64,000 nucleotides of DNA from JBOEGW01 sp050633625 (lineage in GTDB: Bacteria; Pseudomonadota; Alphaproteobacteria; Rhodobacterales; Rhodobacteraceae): assembly GCA_050633625.1 (NCBI GenBank), contig JBOEGW010000001.1:124001-188000 (forward strand), in the 5' to 3' direction. The notes beneath the pieces are model-generated. The model searched no databases and was not told the DNA's origin. It saw only the letters and a list, made by a program, of their open reading frames with translations. The position numbers and the translations under genes were made by a program. This document shows positions 25,907 through 34,829 of the stretch, piece after piece (position 1 is the first letter of the stretch; each line of letters opens with the position of its first letter).

Positions 25907-26696
25907 GAGCGGCGTCTTCGCTCAAATCGCTCACGAGGGGGCGGCCCAAGGTGGCGAGCAAGTCCTGCACCTTTGCGCGCGCCTCTGGTCCCACCCAAGT
26001 CGAGGGGTAAAGCGCATCGGGAAGCGGCGTATGACGCAAGACCAAGCGCCGCCAGCCATGGACGATCAAGATGCGAATAGCGGCGCGATCCAGCGCGCAG
26101 GTTTTGCCCTCGCGCAGCGCCAACTCGACCTCAGACAACACCGCCAAAAACGCCTCATAAGCCTGCGCCAATTCCTCCGGCATCAATTGCGATTTCAACC
26201 AATCTGGGAGGTGTCCGGGCTGTCCCGTCATAGCGAAATATCCGGCGCGCTCAGGGGCCGGGCCGGTGCCCAAAAAGGTGCCCGGCGCAAGCGTTACATA
26301 GCCCTTGGCGCCGAAATCACTTTCCACAGCAAGGCGCGCGCTATGCTCCATTGGCGGGGCGACAAAGACATGCCAATCTGCCGGGGCAGGCGGAAAAGCC
26401 GCATAAATTCGGGCAGTTGCCCGTTCCGATTGGCGGCGCCCGGCCTGTGTCAGGTGGTATTGGCTGACGCGCCCGGCTTTGGTCGAGGTGATCCAATCAT
26501 CCTTACGAAGCCGATACAAGGCAACGCGCATGGCCTCCGGCCGGATCCCCATACGGCTCGTAAGAGCGCTCAAGACGGGGCCGGGAATCGTAGCGCCCGG
26601 CGCGCGCGCCATATCGCCAAACACCGTCACAATGAGGGACCAAACCCGTGGCTCGCCCGCCTCAATCAGGGCTGATATCGCCCGCGCACCGCTCAT
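25893..26696 (-). CDS. paaX: Phenylacetate degradation repressor PaaX
   Basis: The 267-residue protein fits the PaaX family. VWSLIVTVFGDMARAPGATI and MGIRPEAMRVALYRLRKDDW form the N-terminal GntR-like winged helix, with GRVSQYHLTQAGRRQSE as the wing. In known systems PaaX represses paa operons and is released by phenylacetyl-CoA. It is the last gene of the paa operon here, so it is probably autoregulated. Its start overlaps the paaZ stop by 4 nt, and its 3' end overlaps the convergent GntR gene. Confidence 0.92.
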   Translation of the reverse strand: MSGARAISALIEAGEPRVWSLIVTVFGDMARAPGATIPGPVLSALTSRMGIRPEAMRVALYRLRKDDWITSTKAGRVSQYHLTQAGRRQSERATARIYAAFPPAPADWHVFVAPPMEHSARLAVESDFGAKGYVTLAPGTFLGTGPAPERAGYFAMTGQPGHLPDWLKSQLMPEELAQAYEAFLAVLSEVELALREGKTCALDRAAIRILIVHGWRRLVLRHTPLPDALYPSTWVGPEARAKVQDLLATLGRPLVSDLSEDAALIPK

Positions 26697-28717
26697 GCGT
26701 AGGCGTTCATCGTCAAGAGTTCATATGTCGCCACAAGATCCTCGTCTTCGTCGCGGATCGCAACTTGCCAGCGCACCTCGCCATAGCTCGCTGTGCGCTT
26801 GGTTTTTTCTTGCACAGTGAGCGTCACATAGATCGAGGCCCCGGCGCCAACGGGCTTGAGAAAGCGCAGGTTATCGAGGCCGGTATTGGCCAAGACAGGG
26901 CCGGGATTTGGCTCCACAAACAAGCCCGCCGCGAAGGACAACAAGAGATAGCCATGCGCGACGCGCCCCGGAAAGAACGGATTGGCGGCGGCCGCCTCCT
27001 CATCCATATGCGCGTAAAATGTATCTCCCGTAAAACTGGCGAAATGCTCAATATCATCCATCGAGATTTTGCGCTGATCGGTTGTAATGGTTTCTCCGAT
27101 TTGCAGGTCATGGAAGGGCCGGGTGAAAGGATGCGCGGGGGCGCTCACAGGTGTTGCGCCCGCAATATTGCTGCTGGTGATCGCTCTTAACAGATCGGGA
27201 TGGCCCTGAAGGGCCGTGCGTTGCATGTAGTGAAGCACAGCGCGAATACCACCCAACTCCTCGCCGCCACCCGCACGCCCCGGTCCGCCATGGATCATAT
27301 GAGGCATCGGCGCGCCGTGACCTGTGCTTTCTGCCATCGAGGCGGCATTGTTGAAATACAGTCGCCCGTGCCAAGCCCCCGCGCTCAAGACCGCCTCACG
27401 CGCAACCGTGGGACTTTCGGTAAACACCGAGGCCACGAGCGACCCGCCGCCCTTGTTCACAAGCGCGAGCGCATGGGGCATGTCGCTGTATGGCAGAATC
27501 GTCGACACCGGGCCAAAGGCTTCTGTCGTATGAATTTTTTCGGCGTCATCGGGCGCGTCACACAGGAACAAGAGTGGCGACATGAAGGCGCCAGGATCAA
27601 CATCACCAATCAAGTCCACCTTGTCGAAATCACCCCAAACAAGCCGGGATTCGGTTTCAATGAGGCGTGCTTTTGCGAGGACATCTTGCTTTTGTGCAGC
27701 CGAAACGAGCGCGCCCATGCGCACCGATTTGTCCCGCGGATCACCGATCGTTGTTTTGTCGAGGCGCGCTGACAATGCCGCGATAACGGCATCGACATGG
27801 GTTTTTGGCACCATAATCCGGCGCACGGCTGTGCATTTTTGCCCCGCCTTCACGGTCATTTCGCGGTGTACTTCTTTGATGAACAGCTCAAAGGTTTCAC
27901 TGTCCACCTCGACATCCGGGGCCAGCACGCTGGCGTTCAAACTGTCTTGCTCCGAGGTAAAGCGCACTGCATTTTTGACGAGGTTTTCGGTTTTGCGAAG
28001 CGTGTTTGCTGTGTCCGCGGACCCTGTGAAGGCCACCACATCCTGAGGCCCGAGGTGATCCAACAAATCGCCAGTTGAGCCGGCCACAAATTGCAATGCA
28101 CCTTCCGGCAAAATCCCGCTGTCGAGGATCATTCTGACGGCGGCCTCGGTGACGTAAACGCTGGCGGTTGCGGGTTTCACAATGGCCGGGACACCGGCCA
28201 AAAGGGTCGGCGCGAGTTTTTCCAACATGCCCCAAACCGGGAAGTTGAATGCGTTGATATGGACGGCGACGCCTTGCAAGGATGTAGCGACATGTTGGCC
28301 TTGAAAGACGCCAGTCTTGCCAAATTGTTCCGCAGCGCCGTCCACATAGATATGCCCATCAGGCAGCTCGCGCCGACCTTTCGAGGCATAGACAAATAGG
28401 GTGCCTATACCGCCATCCACATCCACACGGTGATCATTCAAGGTCGCGCCTGTATCATAGGACAATTCATACAGCGTTTCGCGCCGTTCATTGAGGTAAA
28501 GAGCAAGGGCCTTGAGCATCTTGGCGCGTTCATGAAAGCTCATGTTGCGCAGGGCGAGGCCGCCGCGCTGCTTTCCATATTCCAACATTTCTGCGGAGGA
28601 AAACGTCGATTTACCGGCACCAAATATCACTTTTCCTGTAATCGCCGAAAAAATGTCGCGGACGTCCCGATCGGCCGGGCGCCATGATCCAGCCGCAAAA
28701 CTTTCAAGAATTCGCAT
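26693..28717 (-). CDS. paaZ: PaaZ, bifunctional oxepin-CoA hydrolase / 3-oxo-5,6-dehydrosuberyl-CoA semialdehyde dehydrogenase
   Basis: This 674-residue two-domain enzyme opens the ring of oxepin-CoA and oxidises the aldehyde formed. Residues 1-520 are the aldehyde dehydrogenase domain, with HINAFNFPVWGMLEKLAPTL, AFTGSADTANTLR, and the Cys segment VKAGQKCTAVRRIMVP. Residues 535-674 are an R-specific hydratase (MaoC-like) domain, with FASFTGDTFYAHMDEEAAA and RVAHGYLLLSFAAGLF. The length matches E. coli PaaZ. It follows paaE with a 20-nt gap. Confidence 0.95.
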   Translation of the reverse strand: MRILESFAAGSWRPADRDVRDIFSAITGKVIFGAGKSTFSSAEMLEYGKQRGGLALRNMSFHERAKMLKALALYLNERRETLYELSYDTGATLNDHRVDVDGGIGTLFVYASKGRRELPDGHIYVDGAAEQFGKTGVFQGQHVATSLQGVAVHINAFNFPVWGMLEKLAPTLLAGVPAIVKPATASVYVTEAAVRMILDSGILPEGALQFVAGSTGDLLDHLGPQDVVAFTGSADTANTLRKTENLVKNAVRFTSEQDSLNASVLAPDVEVDSETFELFIKEVHREMTVKAGQKCTAVRRIMVPKTHVDAVIAALSARLDKTTIGDPRDKSVRMGALVSAAQKQDVLAKARLIETESRLVWGDFDKVDLIGDVDPGAFMSPLLFLCDAPDDAEKIHTTEAFGPVSTILPYSDMPHALALVNKGGGSLVASVFTESPTVAREAVLSAGAWHGRLYFNNAASMAESTGHGAPMPHMIHGGPGRAGGGEELGGIRAVLHYMQRTALQGHPDLLRAITSSNIAGATPVSAPAHPFTRPFHDLQIGETITTDQRKISMDDIEHFASFTGDTFYAHMDEEAAAANPFFPGRVAHGYLLLSFAAGLFVEPNPGPVLANTGLDNLRFLKPVGAGASIYVTLTVQEKTKRTASYGEVRWQVAIRDEDEDLVATYELLTMNAYA

Positions 28718-28737
28718 GCAAGGTTCTCCTCAAAGGT

Positions 28738-29799
28738 CTAGTGATGGTCATCGTAATCAAGCGCGATTTCGTTCGATAACGGATAGCACTGGCAGGTCAG
28801 AACATAGCCATCCGCGACCTCGTGATCTTCAAGCGCGTGGTTGGCTTGCATCTCGACCTCGCCCTTTGTCACACGGGCAATACAAGTGGAACAGACGCCT
28901 TTGGTGCAGGCATATGGCGCGGCAATATCATTGGCGAGTGCAGCTTCCAGAACCGAAGTTTTGCGCCCCATTTTGATCCTGCGCGTTGCCCCATCAATCG
29001 TGATTTCCGCAGCCACTTCGCCACTGTCCGCTTTGGCGGCTGCGACCTTCTGGGCGAGCCGTCCGGGTTGCGCGGAGACGAACAATTCGTAGTGGATTTG
29101 ATCCTCGCCAAGCCCATGCGTATTGAGCGCGGCGGCGATGGATTTCATCATCGGCTCCGGACCACAAATATAGGCCTGATCGATCGAGCCAATATCAATC
29201 CATGCGGCAAATAACGCCGCGCATTTGGCTTCGTCCACGCGGCCTGTAAACAGGTCAATTTCTTGAGCGTCATTTTCCAACACATGCACCACGGACAACC
29301 GTCCCATGTAGCGGTTTTTCAAATCTTCGATCTCGCTGCGAAACATGATCGTGTTCACCGCGCGATTGGCATATACGAGGGTAAAGGTGCTGGCGGGTTC
29401 CTCATCCAAGAGCGTTGTTAACATTGACAAAATCGGCGTAATGCCCGAGCCGCCAGCAAAGCCAAGATAGGTGCGCGGCGCGCGCTCATGAGGGATGTGA
29501 AACACGCCCGAAGGCGGCATCGCCTCAATCGTATCACCCACCTTCAAGGTCTCATTGGCCCAGTTTGAAAAGGCCCCGCCCTCAACACGTTTGATGCCGA
29601 CGCGCAGAGTTTTGCCACCGCGCGGCACGCAGATCGAATAGCTGCGGCGCAGCTCCAGCCCATCGAATTCCCGACGAAAGGTCAAATGTTGTCCCGGCAA
29701 GAATGAGAAATCCGCATCGCCAGCATCCAGCGTGACGACAATCGCATCGCGAATTGTGTGCTCGATGTTGGTGACTGTAAGGGGATGAAATTGGCTCAT
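28738..29799 (-). CDS. paaE: PaaE, reductase component of phenylacetyl-CoA epoxidase
   Basis: The 353-residue flavin/iron-sulfur reductase passes electrons from NADPH to the PaaABC oxygenase. The ferredoxin-reductase domain shows RRSYSICVPRGGK (FAD) and YLGFAGGSGITPILSML (nucleotide). The C-terminal 2Fe-2S ferredoxin domain shows ACTKGVCSTCIARVTKG and VLTCQCYPLSNEI, giving the C-x4-C-x2-C and distal C ligands. The start at 29799 was chosen because it is the family N-terminus (SQFHPLTVTNIEHTIRDA) and lies just after the paaD stop. Confidence 0.95.
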   Translation of the reverse strand: MSQFHPLTVTNIEHTIRDAIVVTLDAGDADFSFLPGQHLTFRREFDGLELRRSYSICVPRGGKTLRVGIKRVEGGAFSNWANETLKVGDTIEAMPPSGVFHIPHERAPRTYLGFAGGSGITPILSMLTTLLDEEPASTFTLVYANRAVNTIMFRSEIEDLKNRYMGRLSVVHVLENDAQEIDLFTGRVDEAKCAALFAAWIDIGSIDQAYICGPEPMMKSIAAALNTHGLGEDQIHYELFVSAQPGRLAQKVAAAKADSGEVAAEITIDGATRRIKMGRKTSVLEAALANDIAAPYACTKGVCSTCIARVTKGEVEMQANHALEDHEVADGYVLTCQCYPLSNEIALDYDDHH

Positions 29800-29806
29800 T
29801 TGGTCC

Positions 29807-30265
29807 TCAGATGCATTTGAAGTAGTCGAACGGTTCAAGACAATCGTCGCAACGCCATTGGGCTTTGCAGGGGGTCGATCCGAACTGGCTGATCCGGGTC
29901 AGATTTTGGCTTTCGCAGCGCGGACAACGCACAGGAGTTCCGCCGGGATTTGGCGGCGCAATACCGTAGGCTTCCAGCTTGGCTAGCCCGGCTTTTGAGA
30001 TCCAATCCGTGCTCCATGGCGGCGCAAGTTGTTGTTTAAGATGAATATTGTCAAACCCGGCTTGGCGAAGCGCTGCGGTGATGTCGAGGTTGATCACAGC
30101 GGTGGCCGGGCAGCCGGAATAGGTCGGCGTCACCGTGACATTGAGGGTTTCCCCCTCCCATTCGAGATCGCGAATGACACCAAGATCAACCAGCGAAATC
30201 ACCGGAATTTCAGGGTCGGCCACGCCGTCGAGCACCGCCCAAATGTCAGCCAAAGCCACGGTCAT
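29807..30265 (-). CDS. paaD: PaaD, maturation factor for phenylacetyl-CoA epoxidase
   Basis: This 152-residue DUF59/MIP18-type protein contains VADPEIPVISLVDLGVIRD and TPTYSGCPATAVI. A C-terminal metal-binding tail, CPRCESQNLTRISQFGST, is followed by further Cys residues (CKAQWRCDDC). PaaD is thought to help assemble the iron centre of the oxygenase. The start at 30265 overlaps the paaC stop as TGATG. Confidence 0.93.
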   Translation of the reverse strand: MTVALADIWAVLDGVADPEIPVISLVDLGVIRDLEWEGETLNVTVTPTYSGCPATAVINLDITAALRQAGFDNIHLKQQLAPPWSTDWISKAGLAKLEAYGIAPPNPGGTPVRCPRCESQNLTRISQFGSTPCKAQWRCDDCLEPFDYFKCI

Positions 30266-31053
30266 CACCAGCGCGCGTCCGGGTAGGCGCGCTGAAGCCA
30301 TTGCATTTGCGTGAGGATATGGCCGAGGTGTTCGGAATGTTTCGTGCCATCGCGCCCGCCCAAATGGGACCAGCGATCATCTGGAATGGTCAAGGTCGCT
30401 TCATTCAAAACCTGCGTGATTTCAGCGTCATACGCGGCGCGCAAATCAGCGGGGAGGGGGGCGATGGCGCGCTTGTGCATCTCATCGTCAATTCGATCCG
30501 CCCCAAACATTTCACCGACATATGGATAGAGCAGGTCCAAAGCCGCTTGCATGCGCATATGGCTTTCTTCCGTGCCATCGCCAAGCCCAATCACTGTCTC
30601 GCGCGACCGCTCAAGATGATAGGCCGCTTCCTTGCTGGCCTTGGCTGCAATCGCCGCAACGCGCTCATCGGAGCTGCCCATCAAACCTGGCAGCATCACC
30701 GATTGCCAAGCATCAAAAAAGTATTGCCGTAGAAGGGTTTGGCCAAAGTCGCCATTGGGCTGTTCGACCAAGAGGCAGGAGCGGAAATCCCAGGCATCGC
30801 GCCGAAATGCGAGCGCATCCCCATCGCGGCCTGCGCCCTCAACCTCGCCCGCAAGCCCAAGCCACATTTGCGTTTGACCGATCAAATCGAGCGCCGTGTT
30901 TGCCAGTGCTATGTCTTCTTCCAAGACGGGCGCGTGGCCGCACCATTGTGAGATGCGGTGCCCCAACACAAGGGTGTTGTCGCCCATGCGCAGGCAAAAT
31001 TCGAAAAGCGCTGTGTCTTCCTGACTGTCTGTCTTTTGGTCCGCCGTCATCAC
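30265..31053 (-). CDS. paaC: PaaC, structural subunit of phenylacetyl-CoA epoxidase
   Basis: The 262-residue ferritin-like protein stabilises PaaA. Family features include LVLGHRISQWCGHAPVLEED, TALDLIGQTQMWLGLAGEVE and LLVEQPNGDFGQTLLRQYFF, plus SKEAAYHLERSRETVIGLGD. The iron ligands of PaaA are not conserved in PaaC proteins, in keeping with a structural role. Its start overlaps the paaB stop by 4 nt. Confidence 0.94.
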   Translation of the reverse strand: MMTADQKTDSQEDTALFEFCLRMGDNTLVLGHRISQWCGHAPVLEEDIALANTALDLIGQTQMWLGLAGEVEGAGRDGDALAFRRDAWDFRSCLLVEQPNGDFGQTLLRQYFFDAWQSVMLPGLMGSSDERVAAIAAKASKEAAYHLERSRETVIGLGDGTEESHMRMQAALDLLYPYVGEMFGADRIDDEMHKRAIAPLPADLRAAYDAEITQVLNEATLTIPDDRWSHLGGRDGTKHSEHLGHILTQMQWLQRAYPDARW

Positions 31054-31334
31054 ATCGCACCCACATCGTCGGGAATGTCAAAAAAGGTCGGATGACGGTA
31101 TACTTTGCTCTCGCTGGGCTCATACATCGGGCCTTTGTCGGACGGGTTTGACGCAGTGATATCGGCCGCCTTGGCGACCCAAATCGACACGCCCTCATTG
31201 CGCCGCGTATAGACGTCACGCGCGTTTTTGAGGGCCATTTCCGCGTCTGGCGCGTGCAGGCTTCCGACATGGCGGTGGCTCATACCGTGTTGACCACGAA
31301 TGAAAATTTCCCACAGGGGCCATTCTTTGGACAT
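31050..31334 (-). CDS. paaB: PaaB, subunit of phenylacetyl-CoA epoxidase
   Basis: The 94-residue protein is of normal length and begins SKEWPLWEIFIRGQHGMSHR, followed by HVGSLHAPDAEMALKNARDV and YTRRNEGVSIWVAKAADI, all standard PaaB features. The ATG at 31334 follows AAGGAGAAC. PaaB bridges PaaAC dimers in the multicomponent oxygenase. It lies 11 nt after paaA. Confidence 0.94.
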   Translation of the reverse strand: MSKEWPLWEIFIRGQHGMSHRHVGSLHAPDAEMALKNARDVYTRRNEGVSIWVAKAADITASNPSDKGPMYEPSESKVYRHPTFFDIPDDVGAM

Positions 31335-31345
31335 TGGTGTTCTCC

Positions 31346-32335
31346 TTATTCGGCGGCTGTTTTGCGCGCTGCTCGTTTTGCGGCATGGGCCATCAACCCG
31401 TCGCGCACCCAAGCGCCGTCATTCCATGCTTTTTGCCGCGCACCGAGACGTTCGGTGTTGCAAGGGCCATTGCCTTTGAGCACGTCGTAAAACTCGCTCC
31501 AATCCGGCTCGGAGAAGTCATACCCCTGCTTTTCGTCGTTCCATTTGAGGTGCTCGTCCGGCACCGTCAGCCCAAGGTATTCCGCCTGCGGCACTGTCTG
31601 ATCGACAAATTTCTGCCGCAGCTCGTCATTGGTGTTGATCTTGATTTTCCAGGCCATGGACTGCGCGGAATGCACGCTTTCGCCATCGGACGGACCAAAC
31701 ATCATGAGTGAGGGAAACCACAAGCGGTTGAGCGCATCCTGCGCCATGCGTTTTTGCGCAGGCGTGCCTTGCGCCATTTTCATCATGATGTCGTAGCCCT
31801 GACGCTGATGAAAACTTTCTTCCTTACAAATGCGCACCATAGCGCGCGAATATGGCCCGTATGATGTGCGCTGGAGCGGCACTTGATTCATGATCGCCGC
31901 CCCGTCTACGAGCCAGCCAACAGCGCCCATATCGGCCCATGTCAGGGTTGGATAGTTGAAGATAGAGCTGTATTTCATCCGCTCTTCGAGCAGGGCTTCG
32001 GTCAGCTCATCACGGCTCACGCCAAGGGTTTCGGCGGCGCAGTACAGGTAGAGGCCATGGCCGGCCTCATCCTGCACCTTGGCGAGCAAAATCGCCTTGC
32101 GCTCAAGGGTTGGTGCGCGGGTGATCCAATTGCCCTCAGGCAACTGGCCAACCACTTCGGAATGGGCATGTTGCGCAATCTGGCGAATGAGGGTTTTGCG
32201 ATAGCCGTCTGGCATCCAATCCTTCGGTTCAACCTTTTCGCCGCGATCAATCCGGTCCTGAAAGGCCGCCTCTTCGGGCGACATTTCTTCACGTGACTTG
32301 AGCGATCCAGTCGATTTCACCAGTTGCGCATAAAT
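31346..32335 (-). CDS. paaA: PaaA, catalytic subunit of phenylacetyl-CoA epoxidase (apparent ATT start)
   Basis: This is the di-iron oxygenase subunit that forms the ring epoxide of phenylacetyl-CoA. Diagnostic stretches are WMPDGYRKTLIRQIAQHAHS, LPEGNWITRAPTLERKAILL, KVQDEAGHGLYLYCAAETLG (iron-ligand E and H) and KEESFHQRQGYDIMMKMA. Homologues as I recall them begin MYAQLV. Here the matching codons read ATT TAT GCG CAA CTG GTG, so the position of the start ATG is ATT. It sits 8 nt after the AAGG of GAAAGGG and 2 nt after the thiolase stop. Alternatives are a GTG at 32323 or the ATG at 32284, which matches the E. coli start; neither has a good ribosome site. With the ATT start the protein has 329 residues. 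Confidence 0.88.
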   Translation of the reverse strand: MYAQLVKSTGSLKSREEMSPEEAAFQDRIDRGEKVEPKDWMPDGYRKTLIRQIAQHAHSEVVGQLPEGNWITRAPTLERKAILLAKVQDEAGHGLYLYCAAETLGVSRDELTEALLEERMKYSSIFNYPTLTWADMGAVGWLVDGAAIMNQVPLQRTSYGPYSRAMVRICKEESFHQRQGYDIMMKMAQGTPAQKRMAQDALNRLWFPSLMMFGPSDGESVHSAQSMAWKIKINTNDELRQKFVDQTVPQAEYLGLTVPDEHLKWNDEKQGYDFSEPDWSEFYDVLKGNGPCNTERLGARQKAWNDGAWVRDGLMAHAAKRAARKTAAE

Positions 32336-32337
32336 GG

Positions 32338-33540
32338 TCAGACCCTTTCTAAGATGAGCGCGGCGCCTTGGCCCACGCCCACACACATTGTGCAAAGCGC
32401 GTAGCGCCCGCCGGTTTTTTGCAGCTCATAAGCCGCCGTCATCACAAGCCGTGCGCCGGACATGCCCAGTGGATGGCCAATCGCAATGGCGCCGCCGTTT
32501 GGGTTCACACGGGGATCATCATCCGCAACGCCAAGCTCGCGCAGGGTCGCAAGCCCCTGGGAGGCAAACGCTTCGTTCAGCTCAATGACATCCATATCCG
32601 CAATCGTCAGCCCGGCTTTGGCCAGCGCCTTTTGGCTGGCGGGCACTGGGCCGATCCCCATGACGCGCGGCGCGACACCGGCGGCTTGCATGGTCACAAC
32701 GCGGGCAATCGGCGTGAGACCATGGGCCTTAACGCCCGCCTCAGACGCCATCAAAATCGCCGCTGCGCCATCGTTTACGCCCGAAGCATTCCCGGCGGTT
32801 ACGGTTTTTTCCGCGCCATTCACGCCGCGCAGTTTGCCGAGTTGTTCGGCTGATGTGCCGGGGCGGGGGTGTTCGTCGGTATCGACCACAACTGGATCGC
32901 CTTTGCGCTGCGGGATTGTGACCGGGCAGATTTCTTGTGTGAAACGCCCGGCGTCATGGGCAGCGGCCCATTTGGCCTGCGAGGCGGCGGCAAAGGCGTC
33001 TTGGTCCGCGCGGTTGATGTTGTAATCCTCAGCCACGTTATCCGCGGTTTCGGGCATGCTATCAACGCCGTGATCCGCCTTCATTTTGGGGTTCACAAAG
33101 CGCCAGCCGATTGTCGTGTCATAGACCGCATTGGCGCGCGAGAACGCGGCTTCGGCTTTTGGCATCACGAAGGGTGCGCGCGACATGCTTTCGACGCCCC
33201 CTGCAATGGCAAGGTCATAATCGCCAGATTTCAGCCCACGCGAGGCGATCCCCACAGCGTCCATCCCAGAGGCACAAAGGCGGTTAACTGTCGTGCCGGG
33301 CACGTCCACAGGAAGGCCCGCAAGGAGGGATGCCATGCGCGCTACGTTGCGATTGTCCTCGCCCGCTTGGTTCGCATCACCAAAAATCACGTCGTCCACC
33401 TTGGCCCAATCCACTTGCGGATTGCGCGCCACCAAAGCGGCGATTGGCACAGCTGCCAAATCGTCTGTGCGCACCTTTGATAGGGCGCCGCCAAATCGGC
33501 CGATGGGCGTGCGTTGTGCGTCACAAATAAAAGCGTTCAT
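32338..33540 (-). CDS. paaJ: 3-oxoadipyl-CoA / 3-oxo-5,6-dehydrosuberyl-CoA thiolase
   Basis: The 400-residue thiolase starts at 33540 (NAFICDAQRTPIGRFGGALS). The acyl-accepting Cys is in TVNRLCASGMDAVGIASRG. The catalytic His is in GGAIAIGHPLGMSGARLVM, and the second Cys in YALCTMCVGVGQGAALIL. NASGVNDGAAAILMASEAG is also typical. In the paa pathway it cleaves 3-oxo-5,6-dehydrosuberyl-CoA and 3-oxoadipyl-CoA. It is the first gene of the operon; the stop falls 2 nt before the paaA start. PcaF of protocatechuate degradation is nearly indistinguishable, but the context supports PaaJ. Confidence 0.92.
   Translation of the reverse strand: MNAFICDAQRTPIGRFGGALSKVRTDDLAAVPIAALVARNPQVDWAKVDDVIFGDANQAGEDNRNVARMASLLAGLPVDVPGTTVNRLCASGMDAVGIASRGLKSGDYDLAIAGGVESMSRAPFVMPKAEAAFSRANAVYDTTIGWRFVNPKMKADHGVDSMPETADNVAEDYNINRADQDAFAAASQAKWAAAHDAGRFTQEICPVTIPQRKGDPVVVDTDEHPRPGTSAEQLGKLRGVNGAEKTVTAGNASGVNDGAAAILMASEAGVKAHGLTPIARVVTMQAAGVAPRVMGIGPVPASQKALAKAGLTIADMDVIELNEAFASQGLATLRELGVADDDPRVNPNGGAIAIGHPLGMSGARLVMTAAYELQKTGGRYALCTMCVGVGQGAALILERV
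32343..32349 (-). promoter_or_regulatory. Ribosome binding site of paaA inside the thiolase 3' end
   Basis: GAAAGGG lies within the last three codons of the thiolase gene. The spacing from AAGG to the proposed ATT start is 8 nt, which is ideal, whereas the in-frame GTG at 32323 and ATG at 32284 have no comparable site. This is the main argument for the ATT start. Confidence 0.6.
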
Positions 33541-33661
33541 AAGTCCTCCTGAGGGCGTACCCTCGATCCAATTGGCTTTGGGGGTGCTGCTGTGCACCTC
33601 TCCCCCACAAAGCCGACCGCATGGTCAGTGTTAAGTTGCGCGCCGATTCGACGCAAGAGAA

Positions 33662-33701
33662 ATGTTACCGAAATTCAAAGCGAGGCAGAAATCCGTAACA
33701 T
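33662..33701. promoter_or_regulatory. Inverted repeat upstream of the paa operon
   Basis: ATGTTACCG (33662-33670) and CCGTAACAT (33693-33701) face each other with one mismatch; the arm centres are about 31-33 bp apart. A further TGTAAC lies at 33713-33718. The site is in the 205-bp region between the divergent thiolase and AbrB-family genes, so it may be an operator for either. It does not obviously match the E. coli PaaX box as I remember it. Confidence 0.4.
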
Positions 33702-33745
33702 GTATTTGCTGTTGTAACGCCGCGTCAGTTGGCTAAACCGAGCCT

Positions 33746-34816
33746 ATGACCTTGCCTTCTGCCTCTCACATTCTGTTTTCAGGCGCGCTTTTGGCGCTTG
33801 GCGGGGTGGTGGGATATGGGCTTTCGTTTCTGGGCACGCCTTTGCCTTACATGCTGGGCGCTTTGTTGGCGGCGGCATTGGCGGTGGCGTTTGGGCAGTC
33901 TTATTTCCCTGAGGGCTACGCATTCCCTATGTCTATGCGCGAGCTGTTTGTTGGCGTGATTGGCACCATGATTGGCGCGCAGGTGAACCCGGATTTCCTA
34001 TCGTTATTGCCACTCTTGGCGCTCACGGGCCCGGCAGTTTTGATCTTTGTTGCGCTGGCGCACGCGCTCAATTTTCAGGTGTTTCGCAGGCTTGGCGGCT
34101 ATGATGCTCCCACTGCCTATTACGCGGGCGCGCCCGGCGGCTTGATCGAATCCATCGCCTTTGGAGAGGAACACGGCGCGGATCTTCGCATCCTGACACT
34201 CATGCAGTTTTTGCGCATCATTGTGGTGGTGACGGTTGTGCCGTTTGGCATTTCGCTCTGGGAGGGGCACGCGGTTGGCTCGGCTGCGGGGGTGATGGGG
34301 CCGAGCGGCGATTGGTCGTGGTATGACTTGCCGTTGATTTTCGCCATTGGCCTTCTGGGGCAATGGATTGGGCGGCGTTTAAAGCTGCCCGCGAGTATCT
34401 TGACCGGTCCGCTGTTGGTCATGGGGATTTTGGCGGCCAGTGGCTTGGTTTCGGTTGTCTTGCCGCCTTGGCTTGTCGCTTTGGCGCAGGTGGTTCTGGG
34501 CACCGGATTGGGGCTGCGCTTCATCGGCATGACGCGCGCAATGTTTGTGAAAGGCATTGGGCTATCATGCGTGTCGGTGGCAATGATGCTGGCGCTTGGC
34601 ATCGCCCTTTCCGCGATTTTACACGCCATCGGCGGGCTGCCGGTGGACATGTTGCTGATCAGTTTTGCGCCCGGCGGGGTCACCGAAATGAGCCTCATTG
34701 CCTTATCGCTCGCCGCGAACCCCGCCTTTGTGACGCTGCATCATGTGCTGCGCATCTCATTGACAGTGATTGGCATGAGCCTTGGGCAACGCCTTAATAT
34801 TGTGCGCCTTTCCTAA
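33746..34816 (+). CDS. AbrB-family (PF05145-type) membrane protein
   Basis: This 356-residue hydrophobic protein has about ten membrane segments in two homologous halves. The halves begin with similar patterns: GALLALGGVVGYGLSFLGTP with PYMLGALLAAALAV, and LPASILTGPLLVMGILAASG. FVGVIGTMIGAQVNPDF, GAPGGLIESIAFGEEHGAD and APGGVTEMSLIALSLAANP are characteristic; the repeated APGG(L/V)(I/T)E motif is the family hallmark. Its function is poorly known; members are annotated as regulators of ammonia monooxygenase or as transporters. The start at 33746 has only a weak ribosome site. Confidence 0.82.
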   Translation: MTLPSASHILFSGALLALGGVVGYGLSFLGTPLPYMLGALLAAALAVAFGQSYFPEGYAFPMSMRELFVGVIGTMIGAQVNPDFLSLLPLLALTGPAVLIFVALAHALNFQVFRRLGGYDAPTAYYAGAPGGLIESIAFGEEHGADLRILTLMQFLRIIVVVTVVPFGISLWEGHAVGSAAGVMGPSGDWSWYDLPLIFAIGLLGQWIGRRLKLPASILTGPLLVMGILAASGLVSVVLPPWLVALAQVVLGTGLGLRFIGMTRAMFVKGIGLSCVSVAMMLALGIALSAILHAIGGLPVDMLLISFAPGGVTEMSLIALSLAANPAFVTLHHVLRISLTVIGMSLGQRLNIVRLS

Positions 34817-34829
34817 CGCGCAGGCGTCA

